From NCBI GenBank assembly GCA_023426245.1, contig JAFABB010000011.1, positions 62,001 through 126,000 on the forward strand: 64,000 bases of DNA, read 5' to 3'. Source of the stretch: Bacillota bacterium. GTDB lineage: Bacteria; Bacillota; UBA4882; UBA8346. Every line of letters begins with the position of its first letter. Position 1 is the stretch's first letter. Of this stretch, positions 17,481 to 25,792 are shown one piece after another. The position numbers were made by a program, and so were the translations under genes. The notes under the pieces are model-generated. The model was not told the DNA's origin and did no database searches. It saw only the letters and a list, made by a program, of their open reading frames with translations.

Positions 17481-18389
17481 ATGATGGGGGAGAAAAAGCT
17501 CAAAATTGACGAGAACTTGATGGAAAAAACATTACATGGGGACTACACCTTTCCTTTTTACCTAAAACACGAAATCATCTCCGACTATGAAAAAAACCGT
17601 TTTGAATGTCATTGGCATTCTGAACCGGAATTTACAGTCTTTAGCGAAGGAAAAATGGAATACCAGGTCAATGATACCCTGTATAATGTAGCAGCCGGCA
17701 GCGGAATGTTCGTGAATAAGAATTGCCTTCATACGGGATGGGTCTATAAAGGCATGGACTGTAAATATACAATCATTACAGTCGATCCGGTGTTTATTTT
17801 CGGCTACGAAAATAGCGCCATTGAGACAAACTACGTTTCCCCTCTCCTTGAATCTTCACAGTTTTCTTCCTTGTATTTGAATCCCCAAAATCAAAGTCAT
17901 CAACAGATGATCAATTTACTGCTGGAAGTCCACGCGCTATATGAAGAAAAGCCAATCTGCTATGAGCTGCAAATCAAGAGCCGGTTATGCGAACTTTGGA
18001 GTGTTCTTTTCCAGGATTTTCAAAACGTTACCAGCCAAAATGAGCACCCTCATTCAAAAGATATTCCCCGCTTAAAAAGAGTCCTGAATTACATTCATCA
18101 AAATTACAACAACAAGTTGACCCTTGATGAAATGGCTTCCTCCTGCAACATCAGCAAAAGCGAATGTTGCCGCTTTTTTAAAAAGCTCATGCGGCAGACG
18201 CCCTTTGAATATTTATTGAAATACCGCATTCAAAAAAGCATTCCCCTGCTAAGAAACCAAGAGCTTAACATCACCGAGATCGCCGAATCAACCGGCTTTA
18301 TCAGTGCTAGCTATTATTCGGAGATTTTCAGGAGGATGATGCACTGCTCCCCGACGGAATATCGCAAGCAGCACAATGAAGAAGTTTGA
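17481..18389 (+). CDS. AraC-family transcription regulator with cupin sensor domain
   Basis: A 302-residue regulator. Residues about 35-110 form an N-terminal cupin barrel (FECHWHSEPEFTVFSEGKMEYQVND, GSGMFVNKNCLHTGW) that would sense a sugar. The last 100 residues hold the two AraC helix-turn-helix motifs (LTLDEMASSCNISKSECCRFFKKLMRQTPFEYLL and ITEIAESTGFISASYYSEIFRRMMHCSPTEYRKQ). It is divergent from the sugar importer/transketolase operon, so it most likely activates that operon. Two adjacent ATGs (17481, 17484) follow GAAGGG; the second has better spacing. The effector is unknown. Confidence 0.92.
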   Translation: MMGEKKLKIDENLMEKTLHGDYTFPFYLKHEIISDYEKNRFECHWHSEPEFTVFSEGKMEYQVNDTLYNVAAGSGMFVNKNCLHTGWVYKGMDCKYTIITVDPVFIFGYENSAIETNYVSPLLESSQFSSLYLNPQNQSHQQMINLLLEVHALYEEKPICYELQIKSRLCELWSVLFQDFQNVTSQNEHPHSKDIPRLKRVLNYIHQNYNNKLTLDEMASSCNISKSECCRFFKKLMRQTPFEYLLKYRIQKSIPLLRNQELNITEIAESTGFISASYYSEIFRRMMHCSPTEYRKQHNEEV

Positions 18390-18488
18390 AAGGGTTATAA
18401 CGCGATGTGATACCATATAAAAAATAGGATTGTTCTAACGGATATTCAATACCCTATGGGAAACCTAACAAAAAGAAGGAATCTTACC

Positions 18489-18752
18489 ATGAATTTAAAA
18501 ATCCCCAAAGAACAAAAGACCCAAATTGTCGCTATGGTTCAACAATACTTCCGGGAAGAGCGTGGCGAGGAGATCGGTGATCTGGCGGCGGAGTTTTTGA
18601 TCGACTTTATGATCAAACAAATGAGGCCTTTCATTTACAACCAGGCCATCGAGGATGTGCAAGCGGTTTTAAACCAAAAAATGGCCGCCCTCGAAGAAGA
18701 CGTTTATGCCCTTAAAATGCCGCTGAAACTGTCTTCAAAGGGAAAAGGGTAA
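18489..18752 (+). CDS. DUF2164 family protein
   Basis: Small soluble protein of 87 residues from the start at 18489, which has AAGGAA upstream. An earlier in-frame ATG at 18456 is less likely. It matches the DUF2164 family pattern: an acidic helix followed by EEIGDLAAEFLIDFMIKQMRPFIYNQAIEDVQAVL. Function is unknown. It follows the AraC gene at about 100 bases in the same direction. The C-terminal KMPLKLSSKGKG is variable in the family. Confidence 0.78.
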   Translation: MNLKIPKEQKTQIVAMVQQYFREERGEEIGDLAAEFLIDFMIKQMRPFIYNQAIEDVQAVLNQKMAALEEDVYALKMPLKLSSKGKG

Positions 18753-18759
18753 AGAGAAA

Positions 18760-18850
18760 AGAAAGTCTTGCTGCCGTATACTGTGGCCTTGGCGCTGGTC
18801 AGGCGATTCAGTTCGTCGTAATCGTAATTTTCGGTGAGGTTCGAATTATT
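18760..18850 (-). pseudogene. Fragment of an RHS/YD-repeat gene
   Basis: On the minus strand a short stretch reads NLTENYDYDELNRLTSAK, a near-perfect YD repeat of the RHS type (YDYDxLNRLTSA). RHS proteins are large secreted toxin or wall proteins; only about 30 codons remain here, with no start, signal or partner repeat. It abuts the left side of the IS200/IS605 element, so it is a leftover of a deleted RHS gene or imported with the element. Confidence 0.6.
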
Positions 18851-18919
18851 AGACTCTTGCTTATTAGGCATGCAGGATAATTTTACCAATAGCCGAAATA
18901 TTCATTCGGTGATTAAAAA

Positions 18920-19333
18920 ATGCCTCATTCGTATAAAGAGTTATTCTATCATTTGGTTTGGTCAACCAAATATCGTGAGCCCTTCATTACAGAAGAGATT
19001 CAACCTGTTTTGCTAAAATTTTTAAAGGACAAAGCATCTGCGATTGGCTGCCGGATCTTTACCTTTAATGCCATGAATGATCATGTTCATATCTTACTTT
19101 ATATTCCCCCCAGTCTGGCAATATCCGTTGCAGTTAATAGATTAAAAGGCGCCAGTTCTCTGGAATTTAAAAACTATCTGCCGAATTTCGCATGGCAGAA
19201 AGGTTATGGTATTTTTTCTTTACGCCGTTCTGATCTGCCAATTGTACAAAACTATATCAAGAGCCAAGAAAAACATCATCTAAAGGGAACCATTAATATA
19301 TCATGGGAAGCGCCGTTGGAGTCGGAAATATGA
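18920..19333 (+). CDS. tnpA: IS200/IS605 (Y1, HUH) transposase TnpA, possible C-terminal frame break
   Basis: A 137-residue single-strand DNA transposase. The HUH metal motif is H55-V56-H57 in NAMNDHVHILLYIPP and the catalytic tyrosine is Y112 in VQNYIKSQEKHH. The start WSTKYREP is typical of the family. The usual C-terminal motif (EYDxxY) is missing in this frame, which ends SWEAPLESEI. Removing one A from the AAA at 19326-19328 would make it continue as ESEYDDIYHPP. So the tail is probably frameshifted by one base, either a real mutation or a sequencing error. The catalytic core is intact. Confidence 0.88.
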   Translation: MPHSYKELFYHLVWSTKYREPFITEEIQPVLLKFLKDKASAIGCRIFTFNAMNDHVHILLYIPPSLAISVAVNRLKGASSLEFKNYLPNFAWQKGYGIFSLRRSDLPIVQNYIKSQEKHHLKGTINISWEAPLESEI

Positions 19334-19375
19334 TGATATTTATCATCCGCCAATTATCCATCGCCCGTTCTGTCC

Positions 19376-19496
19376 GCCCAGACCTGAAGTTCTGGGCTAT
19401 GCTTTTAAAACCATTCGAAACCCCGGCTTTGCCGGGGTCGGTTGTTCTTCGGGGCATCTTCAAAACATCTTCCTAGCCCCACCGTGAACGGTGGGG
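19376..19496. repeat. Right-end hairpin set of the IS200/IS605 element
   Basis: Three consecutive perfect stems: 19376-19397 (7 bp), 19421-19437 (7 bp, TTT loop) and 19477-19496 (8 bp, TGAA loop). IS200-type transposases recognise such subterminal hairpins. The first and third are also recognisable, with changes, near 41873 and 42053-42072. Confidence 0.65.
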
Positions 19497-19516
19497 TGGA
19501 TGTATATAAACCAAAA

Positions 19517-22500
19517 CTATTGAACGATGACCTGATAATTACGAATTTCAACCATTCCGGCGCCCTGAACCAGATCATTGCCCAATTCTATACTGGTTAT
19601 ATACTGATTTTGGCTAATAATCCCCCTATCCAAAAGATAATCGATAAATGGGTCGAGCTCAAGCGGACCCCTTAAAGCCCATTGCCGTGCCACGAATAAG
19701 ATGTAATTATATCCTGTAGTACTTGACTTATACGTTATATAAACATCATAATCGATACCGTTAACCGTAATTGAGCCTATTTTATCGCCATACGGCGTAA
19801 CCCCGCGGTTATAAGTCCAGATCGAAATCTGATCGATAATATTCGCAACGGACGCCGGCAATCCTGAAACCACCATCAGTGTCAAGTCCATATTACATTT
19901 GCCTGTAGTGAAAAGATCGACATCGAAGTTAACCGTTATACTCTTCGTACCGGCCAGGAAAGGCAGCCCGGCAATTCTTCCGGTCTGGGCATCCCAAGGT
20001 TTATCCCCGTAAACAACCTCCGGATATGCGAGAATATTGTCGGAATCGGGCCATATCCACTGCCAACCGAAGACCTTTTCCCCCGCGACCTCTTTTAAAA
20101 AGATTCGCTGTCCGCCTTCGCCCGCAACGGCTGCCTTATTCCAAACGTTGTTACTCACAACACCTCCATTATCGAGTGGAATACTCGCCCAATCAACCGG
20201 TGAACCGGTAATCATCTGCTCTGCTCTGGCTGGATCCAGTTTTGTCCGGAAGGCGTCGATGAGAGGCTGATTGCCGGAAGCCTCGTCGGGCAAGCCGTCG
20301 TTTGAATAAATCCCCATGTAATATTCGTGGTAAGCATGGTAAGTGAAATTAACCCCATATTTCTTTAGCAAATCCAACATATCCCCGACCCATTGCACAC
20401 CGCCCTTGTTTTCAGCGAAACATTCCCGGTTTACGCCGAATTCGCCGACGAAAAGCGGTACATTGTTAATCAAACCGAAGGCTAAAAGCTTCTGCAAACC
20501 AGTTTCTAAGAGTGTCTTGTTGCGCCGAGGGGGCATCTGTCCGGAGACGCTTTTTTCGAAGTCGATTCTAAAGCGGCAAATGCTGTTGGGACCGACGTTT
20601 CTGCCCTTCGCCCAACCGCTGATTTTGTAATAATGGCTATCGATGACCGGAAATCGATACCGGTCCGAATAAAGGTTGGCATCCCCTGTAGTCTGTTCGA
20701 CAAACAAACACCTTGTATGCACCGGATCTAAGCTATCGTACGCGCCTGCAAAATAGCCACTGCCGTCGGCACTCCACAGATTCCAATCCATCATCTCCAT
20801 TGAGGTGATTTCAACGATTTTTCGGAGATAATTCATATTTTCATCATACTCTTCAATAACTACACTATCAAAGCTGACCCTACCCGGCAGGTTCGCCGCC
20901 ATAAAAGCCGGTTTTCCCGAGAAAATACCGGGGTCCGTTACCTTATATAAATCTCCGGAATAATAGGTCCAGTCCGTATCGCCTGGGGGTACCGTCGGAC
21001 AATTAAATGCCGCTTCAGCCCAGATAAGATCGGAAGGGTATGTTATGACCCCGGTTTCATATCCCGGATATGTGCCGCCCTCCCCTAGTCCAGTCCAAGG
21101 AGTGTTCTGAAGGGTATAGGGAATCGGCTCATAAAAATGGAACGTATACATGGCGTTATCATCATCGATTAGGAAAAAGTTCACATCGCTGCTCCAGGAA
21201 TTATAGGTACCGTTCGTGCGTTCCACGATAACCAGATGATTGGAATCAACCGAGCGGATCGCATAAACGATCTGATTGGCGAGATTCTCCCATTGCCATG
21301 CCGGTCCTGCCGGAATCGGTTCGTTAAGAATATCGTAACCCGCAATTCTTGTCTCGCCTCGATATCTTTGCGCAATGGCCTTCCAGAGCGCCACTAACCG
21401 CTTTTGGTTCTGCTGCTCATTCCAGAGCGCGGCGCCGCCTAAATTGGATTGATAACCGCCTTGAGGGACATGCATATTGAGAATAAGATAAACTCCATAT
21501 TTTTTGGCCCAGGCGATATTCTGATCCAGCCAGTCCCAACCGCTTTGCCTATATTGATAGGGTTGGCTATCATCCTCGAACAATTGATAGTTCAAATAAA
21601 ACCGGATGGCATTCATATTCATATCCTTAATGCGTTGGTAATCCAACTCATTGTGGTGCGCGACCGGAGGCGTTGACGCGTTATTCCAAACTTCATTGCC
21701 GAAAGACACCCCCTGGAGCCTGATGGGTGCATCCTCGGGGCCAATCACCAACTGCTCGCCTTTTCGTCGAACAAAGTTTGGATTACATGTCGGCATACCG
21801 GAGAGAACATACCATCCCTTTGGATTTCGCCCCTTGATTCCAAGCTTAATATCGGGATTTTCAAGGCTTTCATCCGTAAATAGGCCAATGGCCAGTTTGT
21901 ATGTACCCAGGTGGTTTGTGAAGGAGAAGGAGAGATTTTCGGTTATGGATTGGCCAGGTAACCATTGTTGCGGGTTGGACTTCTCCAACCATTTTTTCTC
22001 CACAACATCCCCGGTTGTGGCGTCAAGCAATGCCACTGCCACGTGGGCGGGGATGAATATCGGCGCAACTCCCTTGTTTCTCCACTGTAACATCAGGTTG
22101 GCTGATGAGTTCATGCCTTGTGAATCATAAATAGCCTTTTCCAGAACAAAATAATATCCCATGCGGTTGCCGGTTTCGACCAAAACATCATGTTTCTCTC
22201 GATAAAACTCAGCCGTATCGCCATATTGACCCATACTGACATAAGTTGCACAGGAAGTCGCAATATCTTGGTAAAGATAATCATCCTGCCAAATGCCCTT
22301 ATCGCGCATTTTAGGATAAGAGGAACAAAATTCCAGGATTGCGGGCAGTTTATTACGATACTTCCATAGTTTACCCGCCCCGCTTCGATCAGCGATGGCG
22401 CCGTCGTTACGACCTGCAATTCCTTGATCGATACCCCAATAAAAGGCGGAATTAAGATTATCCGTATCCGAATTGGCGGTAACTAATTGAAGATGTTTAA

Positions 22501-23212
22501 AAAGATTTCGATACATTTGCAGATGAAGGTTTTGATATTCCAATGCGGTAATCGTCTTCATTGTTATAACGTTATTGGGATCGATAAATCCCATGACATG
22601 GTTCTCTCCCCAATTGCCATAACTCCGAATATCCATATAGGCGATATCCGGATTATCATCGTATCTTTCCGCCAATGCCCGCATAAATTTCTCAAGTTTT
22701 TGGAGGTAAACGGGATCATTCCAAACCGGGATCTGCTCAAAGTGGCTGGGTACATCGGTGGATTGCATATAATAGCCGGCGGCTCCCGCATCAAATACAT
22801 ATTTCGGCGTCACATACAAACTAGAGGCAAAACCATTGCTGGGCATGACTCCAAACGCCAATTTTTTTCCGTGAGCTTTACAGTCGGCTATCGCTTTGTC
22901 GATGTATTGCCACTGATAATCACCTTCCTCAGGCTCAAGCGTGCTCCAATTGAAACGAACATACCCGATGCCGGCCGCGTTCCATGTATCCTCCGTTTGA
23001 TTCATAAATGGTTCCATACTGTCATCGTTGCCATAAATAGCCCAACCTTTGCCGGGATTGACAATCAATTCGCTCTTCCAATCGATTCGTTCCGGGAGGA
23101 CAATCGTTTCGGTCTGTTGATCCCTGGCGCTGACCATGACGGCTGAACACAAAAAGACCAAAAATGCGGCGAAAAAGCCTAGTATCACGCGAATTACTTT
23201 TCCGGTGTTCAT
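19517..23212 (-). CDS. Large secreted multi-domain glycoside hydrolase (GH5 core, GH12-like C-terminus)
   Basis: A 1231-residue secreted enzyme for plant polysaccharide. A signal peptide covers residues 1-29. Residues about 35-490 form a beta-galactosidase-like barrel and beta-sandwich resembling DUF4832-type proteins (NPGKGWAIYG, VRFNWSTLEPEEGDYQW). From about 500 a GH5 barrel follows, with acid/base E631 (DILNEP) and nucleophile E924 (FVGEFGVN); FHFYEP lies between them. About 170 residues inserted before the nucleophile look like a carbohydrate-binding jelly roll (YYKISGWAKGRN). Residues about 1025-1231 resemble a GH12 fold, but the two catalytic Glu positions are Q1128 (DQISIW) and D1213 (GNDLVQG), so this part probably binds rather than cuts. 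AAGGAGG precedes the ATG. Cellulose, mannan or xyloglucan are plausible substrates. Confidence 0.82.
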   Translation of the reverse strand: MNTGKVIRVILGFFAAFLVFLCSAVMVSARDQQTETIVLPERIDWKSELIVNPGKGWAIYGNDDSMEPFMNQTEDTWNAAGIGYVRFNWSTLEPEEGDYQWQYIDKAIADCKAHGKKLAFGVMPSNGFASSLYVTPKYVFDAGAAGYYMQSTDVPSHFEQIPVWNDPVYLQKLEKFMRALAERYDDNPDIAYMDIRSYGNWGENHVMGFIDPNNVITMKTITALEYQNLHLQMYRNLFKHLQLVTANSDTDNLNSAFYWGIDQGIAGRNDGAIADRSGAGKLWKYRNKLPAILEFCSSYPKMRDKGIWQDDYLYQDIATSCATYVSMGQYGDTAEFYREKHDVLVETGNRMGYYFVLEKAIYDSQGMNSSANLMLQWRNKGVAPIFIPAHVAVALLDATTGDVVEKKWLEKSNPQQWLPGQSITENLSFSFTNHLGTYKLAIGLFTDESLENPDIKLGIKGRNPKGWYVLSGMPTCNPNFVRRKGEQLVIGPEDAPIRLQGVSFGNEVWNNASTPPVAHHNELDYQRIKDMNMNAIRFYLNYQLFEDDSQPYQYRQSGWDWLDQNIAWAKKYGVYLILNMHVPQGGYQSNLGGAALWNEQQNQKRLVALWKAIAQRYRGETRIAGYDILNEPIPAGPAWQWENLANQIVYAIRSVDSNHLVIVERTNGTYNSWSSDVNFFLIDDDNAMYTFHFYEPIPYTLQNTPWTGLGEGGTYPGYETGVITYPSDLIWAEAAFNCPTVPPGDTDWTYYSGDLYKVTDPGIFSGKPAFMAANLPGRVSFDSVVIEEYDENMNYLRKIVEITSMEMMDWNLWSADGSGYFAGAYDSLDPVHTRCLFVEQTTGDANLYSDRYRFPVIDSHYYKISGWAKGRNVGPNSICRFRIDFEKSVSGQMPPRRNKTLLETGLQKLLAFGLINNVPLFVGEFGVNRECFAENKGGVQWVGDMLDLLKKYGVNFTYHAYHEYYMGIYSNDGLPDEASGNQPLIDAFRTKLDPARAEQMITGSPVDWASIPLDNGGVVSNNVWNKAAVAGEGGQRIFLKEVAGEKVFGWQWIWPDSDNILAYPEVVYGDKPWDAQTGRIAGLPFLAGTKSITVNFDVDLFTTGKCNMDLTLMVVSGLPASVANIIDQISIWTYNRGVTPYGDKIGSITVNGIDYDVYITYKSSTTGYNYILFVARQWALRGPLELDPFIDYLLDRGIISQNQYITSIELGNDLVQGAGMVEIRNYQVIVQ

Positions 23213-23414
23213 TAGCGTTCCTCCTTATTTATCAATTTTTTGAGAGAAATAACATAATGATTGATTTATTTTCAAATAATCATTTTGACAAAGCTCTGCC
23301 AGTACCTTAGATGGTTATATTTCGTCAAATTTACTGTTGCCCCGCAAATGGGCTGAAGGCGAACCATAGGTAAACAATTTTTTGTCAATTCAAAAATTAT
23401 ACAACGATGTCATA

Positions 23415-23443
23415 ATATTACCATTAATCTTACTTATTGTAAA
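23415..23443 (-). promoter_or_regulatory. Candidate promoter of the glycosidase gene
   Basis: On the minus strand TTTACA (plus 23438-23443), a 17-base spacer and TAATAT (plus 23415-23420). It would give a leader of about 200 bases. The stretch 23213-23640 is AT-rich and holds nothing else I can support. Confidence 0.35.
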
Positions 23444-23668
23444 TATATACCAAAAACAACTAATTAAAATTAAAAAACCCGCGATTTGTGGAATTCCCAA
23501 ATTTGTCGCCAAGAAAACAAAAACCGGTTGAGTCTATGAAGAGACACCCGAGTCGGAACAAAAATCGATAAATCAATACAATACCCAAAATAAAGAGCTT
23601 ACTCCTCATTCCCTCCCATCTGAAAGACTTCAACTATTTTGAAAGGCTTATCCCCTTTTAAAAAATCG

Positions 23669-23736
23669 TCTTTACGATTTCTTTACGCCCCTCTTCCCCT
23701 TCTTTACACCCCTTTGACCCCGGATCGCTTTATAAT
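23669..23736 (+). promoter_or_regulatory. kdp promoter with phased TTTAC repeats (candidate KdpE site)
   Basis: TCTTTAC occurs three times, with TTTAC beginning at 23671, 23682 and 23703, spacings of 11 and 21 bases, that is one and two helical turns. E. coli KdpE binds T-rich TTTACA direct repeats upstream of kdpF. A perfect TATAAT lies at 23731-23736 but there is no good -35 box at the right distance, as expected for an activator-dependent promoter. The KdpE link is inference from spacing, motif and context. Confidence 0.6.
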
Positions 23737-23779
23737 AAGACCAAAGTTCATGCAAACATCGATACCAGAGGTGGTGCAT

Positions 23780-23869
23780 ATGAAGGATTTTTTAGCGGAT
23801 GTCGGCCTTTATGCTATTTTTGCGGCCGTGTCATTCATGATCAAAATCTATTTTGACTATCATTCCTGA
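23780..23869 (+). CDS. 29-residue membrane peptide upstream of kdpF
   Basis: Small gene encoding MKDFLADVGLYAIFAAVSF followed by MIKIYFDYHS. It has one hydrophobic segment (about residues 8-24). A good ribosome binding site (GAGGTGG) lies before the ATG, and the gene sits right after the putative kdp promoter and 120 bases before kdpF, so it is probably the first gene of the kdp transcript. I do not recognise a family. It might act as a KdpF-like stabiliser, a regulator of the pump or the sensor, or a leader peptide; all are guesses. Confidence 0.5.
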   Translation: MKDFLADVGLYAIFAAVSFMIKIYFDYHS

Positions 23870-23989
23870 TTGCACAAACAACGGCCGGACCTAATAACTT
23901 AGAGACGGTAAAAAGTATTGAATCCTGTTTAATCTCTTGAGGGAGTGAGAAATCTATCGATAATAAACAAAACCGGGGGGGGTTAAAAA

Positions 23990-24073
23990 ATGGACTTAAT
24001 TGTCGGAGCCGTGGTGGCGGTAGGTTTATTAATATATCTGGTTTATGCTCTAGTAAAGGCGGAGGAGTTGTGA
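23990..24073 (+). CDS. kdpF: KdpF, small subunit of the potassium-transporting ATPase
   Basis: A 27-residue single-helix peptide (MDLIVGAVVAVGLLIYLVYA then LVKAEEL) with the size and sequence of KdpF, which stabilises the KdpABC complex in the inner membrane. A G-rich stretch (GGGGGGGG) 6 bases upstream probably serves as ribosome binding site. Its stop codon lies directly before the TTG start of kdpA, and its last codons (GGAGGAG) form the kdpA ribosome binding site, so the two are translationally coupled. Confidence 0.88.
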   Translation: MDLIVGAVVAVGLLIYLVYALVKAEEL

Positions 24074-25777
24074 TTGATAATGGATATCTTACAAATGCTC
24101 TTGATTTTAGCGGTTACTCTCATCCTGGCGTGGCCCCTGGGCCGTTATATCGCCAAGGTTTTTGGCGGGGAACGGACCTGGATGGATCCCTTGGGGCGTC
24201 CGGTGGAGCGCTTGCTCTACCGGATGGCCGGCATTGATCCCCAGCAGGAAATGGATTGGAAGCACTATGCTTTGGCATTGTTATCCTTCAACATACTCGG
24301 CATCCTATTCCTTTTCATACTCCAGCGGATTCAAGGGGTCCTGCCTTTTAATCCCCAACACTTCGCCTCAGTTCCCGGAGTTTTGGCATTGAATACGGCG
24401 GTTAGTTTTGTAACCAACACCAACTGGCAGGCCTATTCCGGCGAAAGTACCCTTAGTTACTTGACCCAGGCTCTTGGCCTGACTGTGCAAAATTTTGTTT
24501 CGGCGGCCACCGGAATGGCGGTCGCCATCTCCCTCATCCGGGGGATTACCCGGAAGACCTGCCGTTTTATCGGCAATTTTTGGGTGGATCTGACCCGTTC
24601 CGTGGTCTGGATTTTGCTTCCCTTATCCCTGATACTGGCCCTTATCCTGACATCCCAAGGGGTGATTCAAAACTTCCACCATGATACGGCTGTTCAAACA
24701 CTGGAAGAAAAAGTCCAGACCCTTCCGATGGGTCCGGTGGCTTCCCAGGAAGCCATTAAAGAATTGGGAACCAACGGCGGCGGATTTTTCAACGCCAATT
24801 CGGCCCATCCCTTTGAAAATCCGTCCCCTTTCACCAACCTTTTGGAAATCATGGCCTTGCTCTTGATTCCCATCGCCTTGACCTTCACTTTCGGCCATAT
24901 GGCCGGTGAGGGCAGGCAAGGCCATGTCATCCTGGGAGCAATGCTGCTGTTATTTTTGGTGAGTTTAGGAATCGCTTACTGGAGTGAAGCGGAGGGCAAT
25001 CCTCAAATTGCCGTCCTTGGCCTTAAAGGGCCCACCGCGATGGAGGGGAAAGAAGTCCGCTTTGGTATCGCCGGTTCAGTACTGTTTGCCGCGGCCACCT
25101 CCGCCACCTCGTGCGGAGCAGTCAATACCATGCATGACAGTCTCACCCCCCTGGGCGGATTCGTCCCCCTGTTTCAAATCATGCTGGGCGAGGTAGTCTT
25201 CGGCGGTGTGGGCGCCGGTCTTTATTCCATCCTGATCTTTGTTATTTTGGCGGTCTTTATCGTCGGATTGATGGTGGGCCGGACTCCCGAATACCTTGGT
25301 AAAAAAATCGAAAGCGCCGAAATTAAAATGGCCGTGCTGGGGATGGTAATCCCCTCCGCATTAATCCTGGTCGGCAGTGCCATCGCAGCGGTAACCCGCG
25401 CCGGTTTGGGGTCGGTTACCAACCCGGGGCCTCACGGCTTAAGCCAGATTTTGTATGCCTTTTCTTCGGCTGCGGGCAATAACGGCAGCGCTTTCGCGGG
25501 GTTAAACGCCAACACATTATTTTACAACCTGATGCTGGCTTTGGCGATGTTCATCGGCCGCTTTGGAGTCATCCTGCCGGTACTAGCCATTGCCGGTTCC
25601 ATGGCCGGTAAAAAAATCATCCCGTCCGGCCCGGGAACCTTCCAAACCAAGGGACTCCTTTTTACCTGTGTTTTGATTGGAACGATCCTGATTGTCGGCG
25701 CATTAACCTTTTTTCCGGCTTTAGCCCTGGGCCCCATCATTGAACACTTGGTGATGAATGCCGGAAAGACTTTTTAA
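24074..25777 (+). CDS. kdpA: KdpA, potassium-binding channel subunit
   Basis: Channel-like subunit that selects and passes K+ across the membrane in the KdpFABC pump. 567 residues, the normal length, with about ten membrane helices. The four filter-region loops are visible, for example NTNWQAYSGES, LGTNGGGFFNANSAHPFENP, ATSATSCGAVNTMHDSL and SAAGNNGSAFAGLNANT. Start: either TTG 24074, six bases from GGAGGAG, or ATG 24080, twelve bases away; the TTG fits the spacing better. It lies between kdpF and kdpB in a tight operon. Confidence 0.97.
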   Translation: MIMDILQMLLILAVTLILAWPLGRYIAKVFGGERTWMDPLGRPVERLLYRMAGIDPQQEMDWKHYALALLSFNILGILFLFILQRIQGVLPFNPQHFASVPGVLALNTAVSFVTNTNWQAYSGESTLSYLTQALGLTVQNFVSAATGMAVAISLIRGITRKTCRFIGNFWVDLTRSVVWILLPLSLILALILTSQGVIQNFHHDTAVQTLEEKVQTLPMGPVASQEAIKELGTNGGGFFNANSAHPFENPSPFTNLLEIMALLLIPIALTFTFGHMAGEGRQGHVILGAMLLLFLVSLGIAYWSEAEGNPQIAVLGLKGPTAMEGKEVRFGIAGSVLFAAATSATSCGAVNTMHDSLTPLGGFVPLFQIMLGEVVFGGVGAGLYSILIFVILAVFIVGLMVGRTPEYLGKKIESAEIKMAVLGMVIPSALILVGSAIAAVTRAGLGSVTNPGPHGLSQILYAFSSAAGNNGSAFAGLNANTLFYNLMLALAMFIGRFGVILPVLAIAGSMAGKKIIPSGPGTFQTKGLLFTCVLIGTILIVGALTFFPALALGPIIEHLVMNAGKTF

Positions 25778-25792
25778 ATAGGGGGAATTTAA

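Larger units (their letters stand above)
18860..19505 (+). mobile_element. IS200/IS605-family element, single-transposase type
   Basis: The transposase gene at 18920-19333 is flanked by subterminal hairpins, as expected for this family, which lacks terminal inverted repeats and makes no target duplication. A small stem (CCGAA/TTCGG) lies just before the gene. Three follow it: GCCCAGA/TCTGGGC (19376-19397), CCCCGGC/GCCGGGG (19421-19437) and CCCCACCG/CGGTGGGG (19477-19496). The exact ends are estimates. A decayed relative of the right end occurs at 41866-42072. No TnpB gene is present. Confidence 0.65.

Noticed and set aside
18704..18889. Short minus-strand gene
   Set aside because: Only the YD-repeat stretch is meaningful; the rest reads across the DUF2164 gene and the IS flank, so it is treated as an RHS remnant.
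22487..23146. 219-codon plus-strand frame opposite the large glycosidase
   Set aside because: Antisense shadow; the minus strand encodes the signal peptide and N-terminal domain here.
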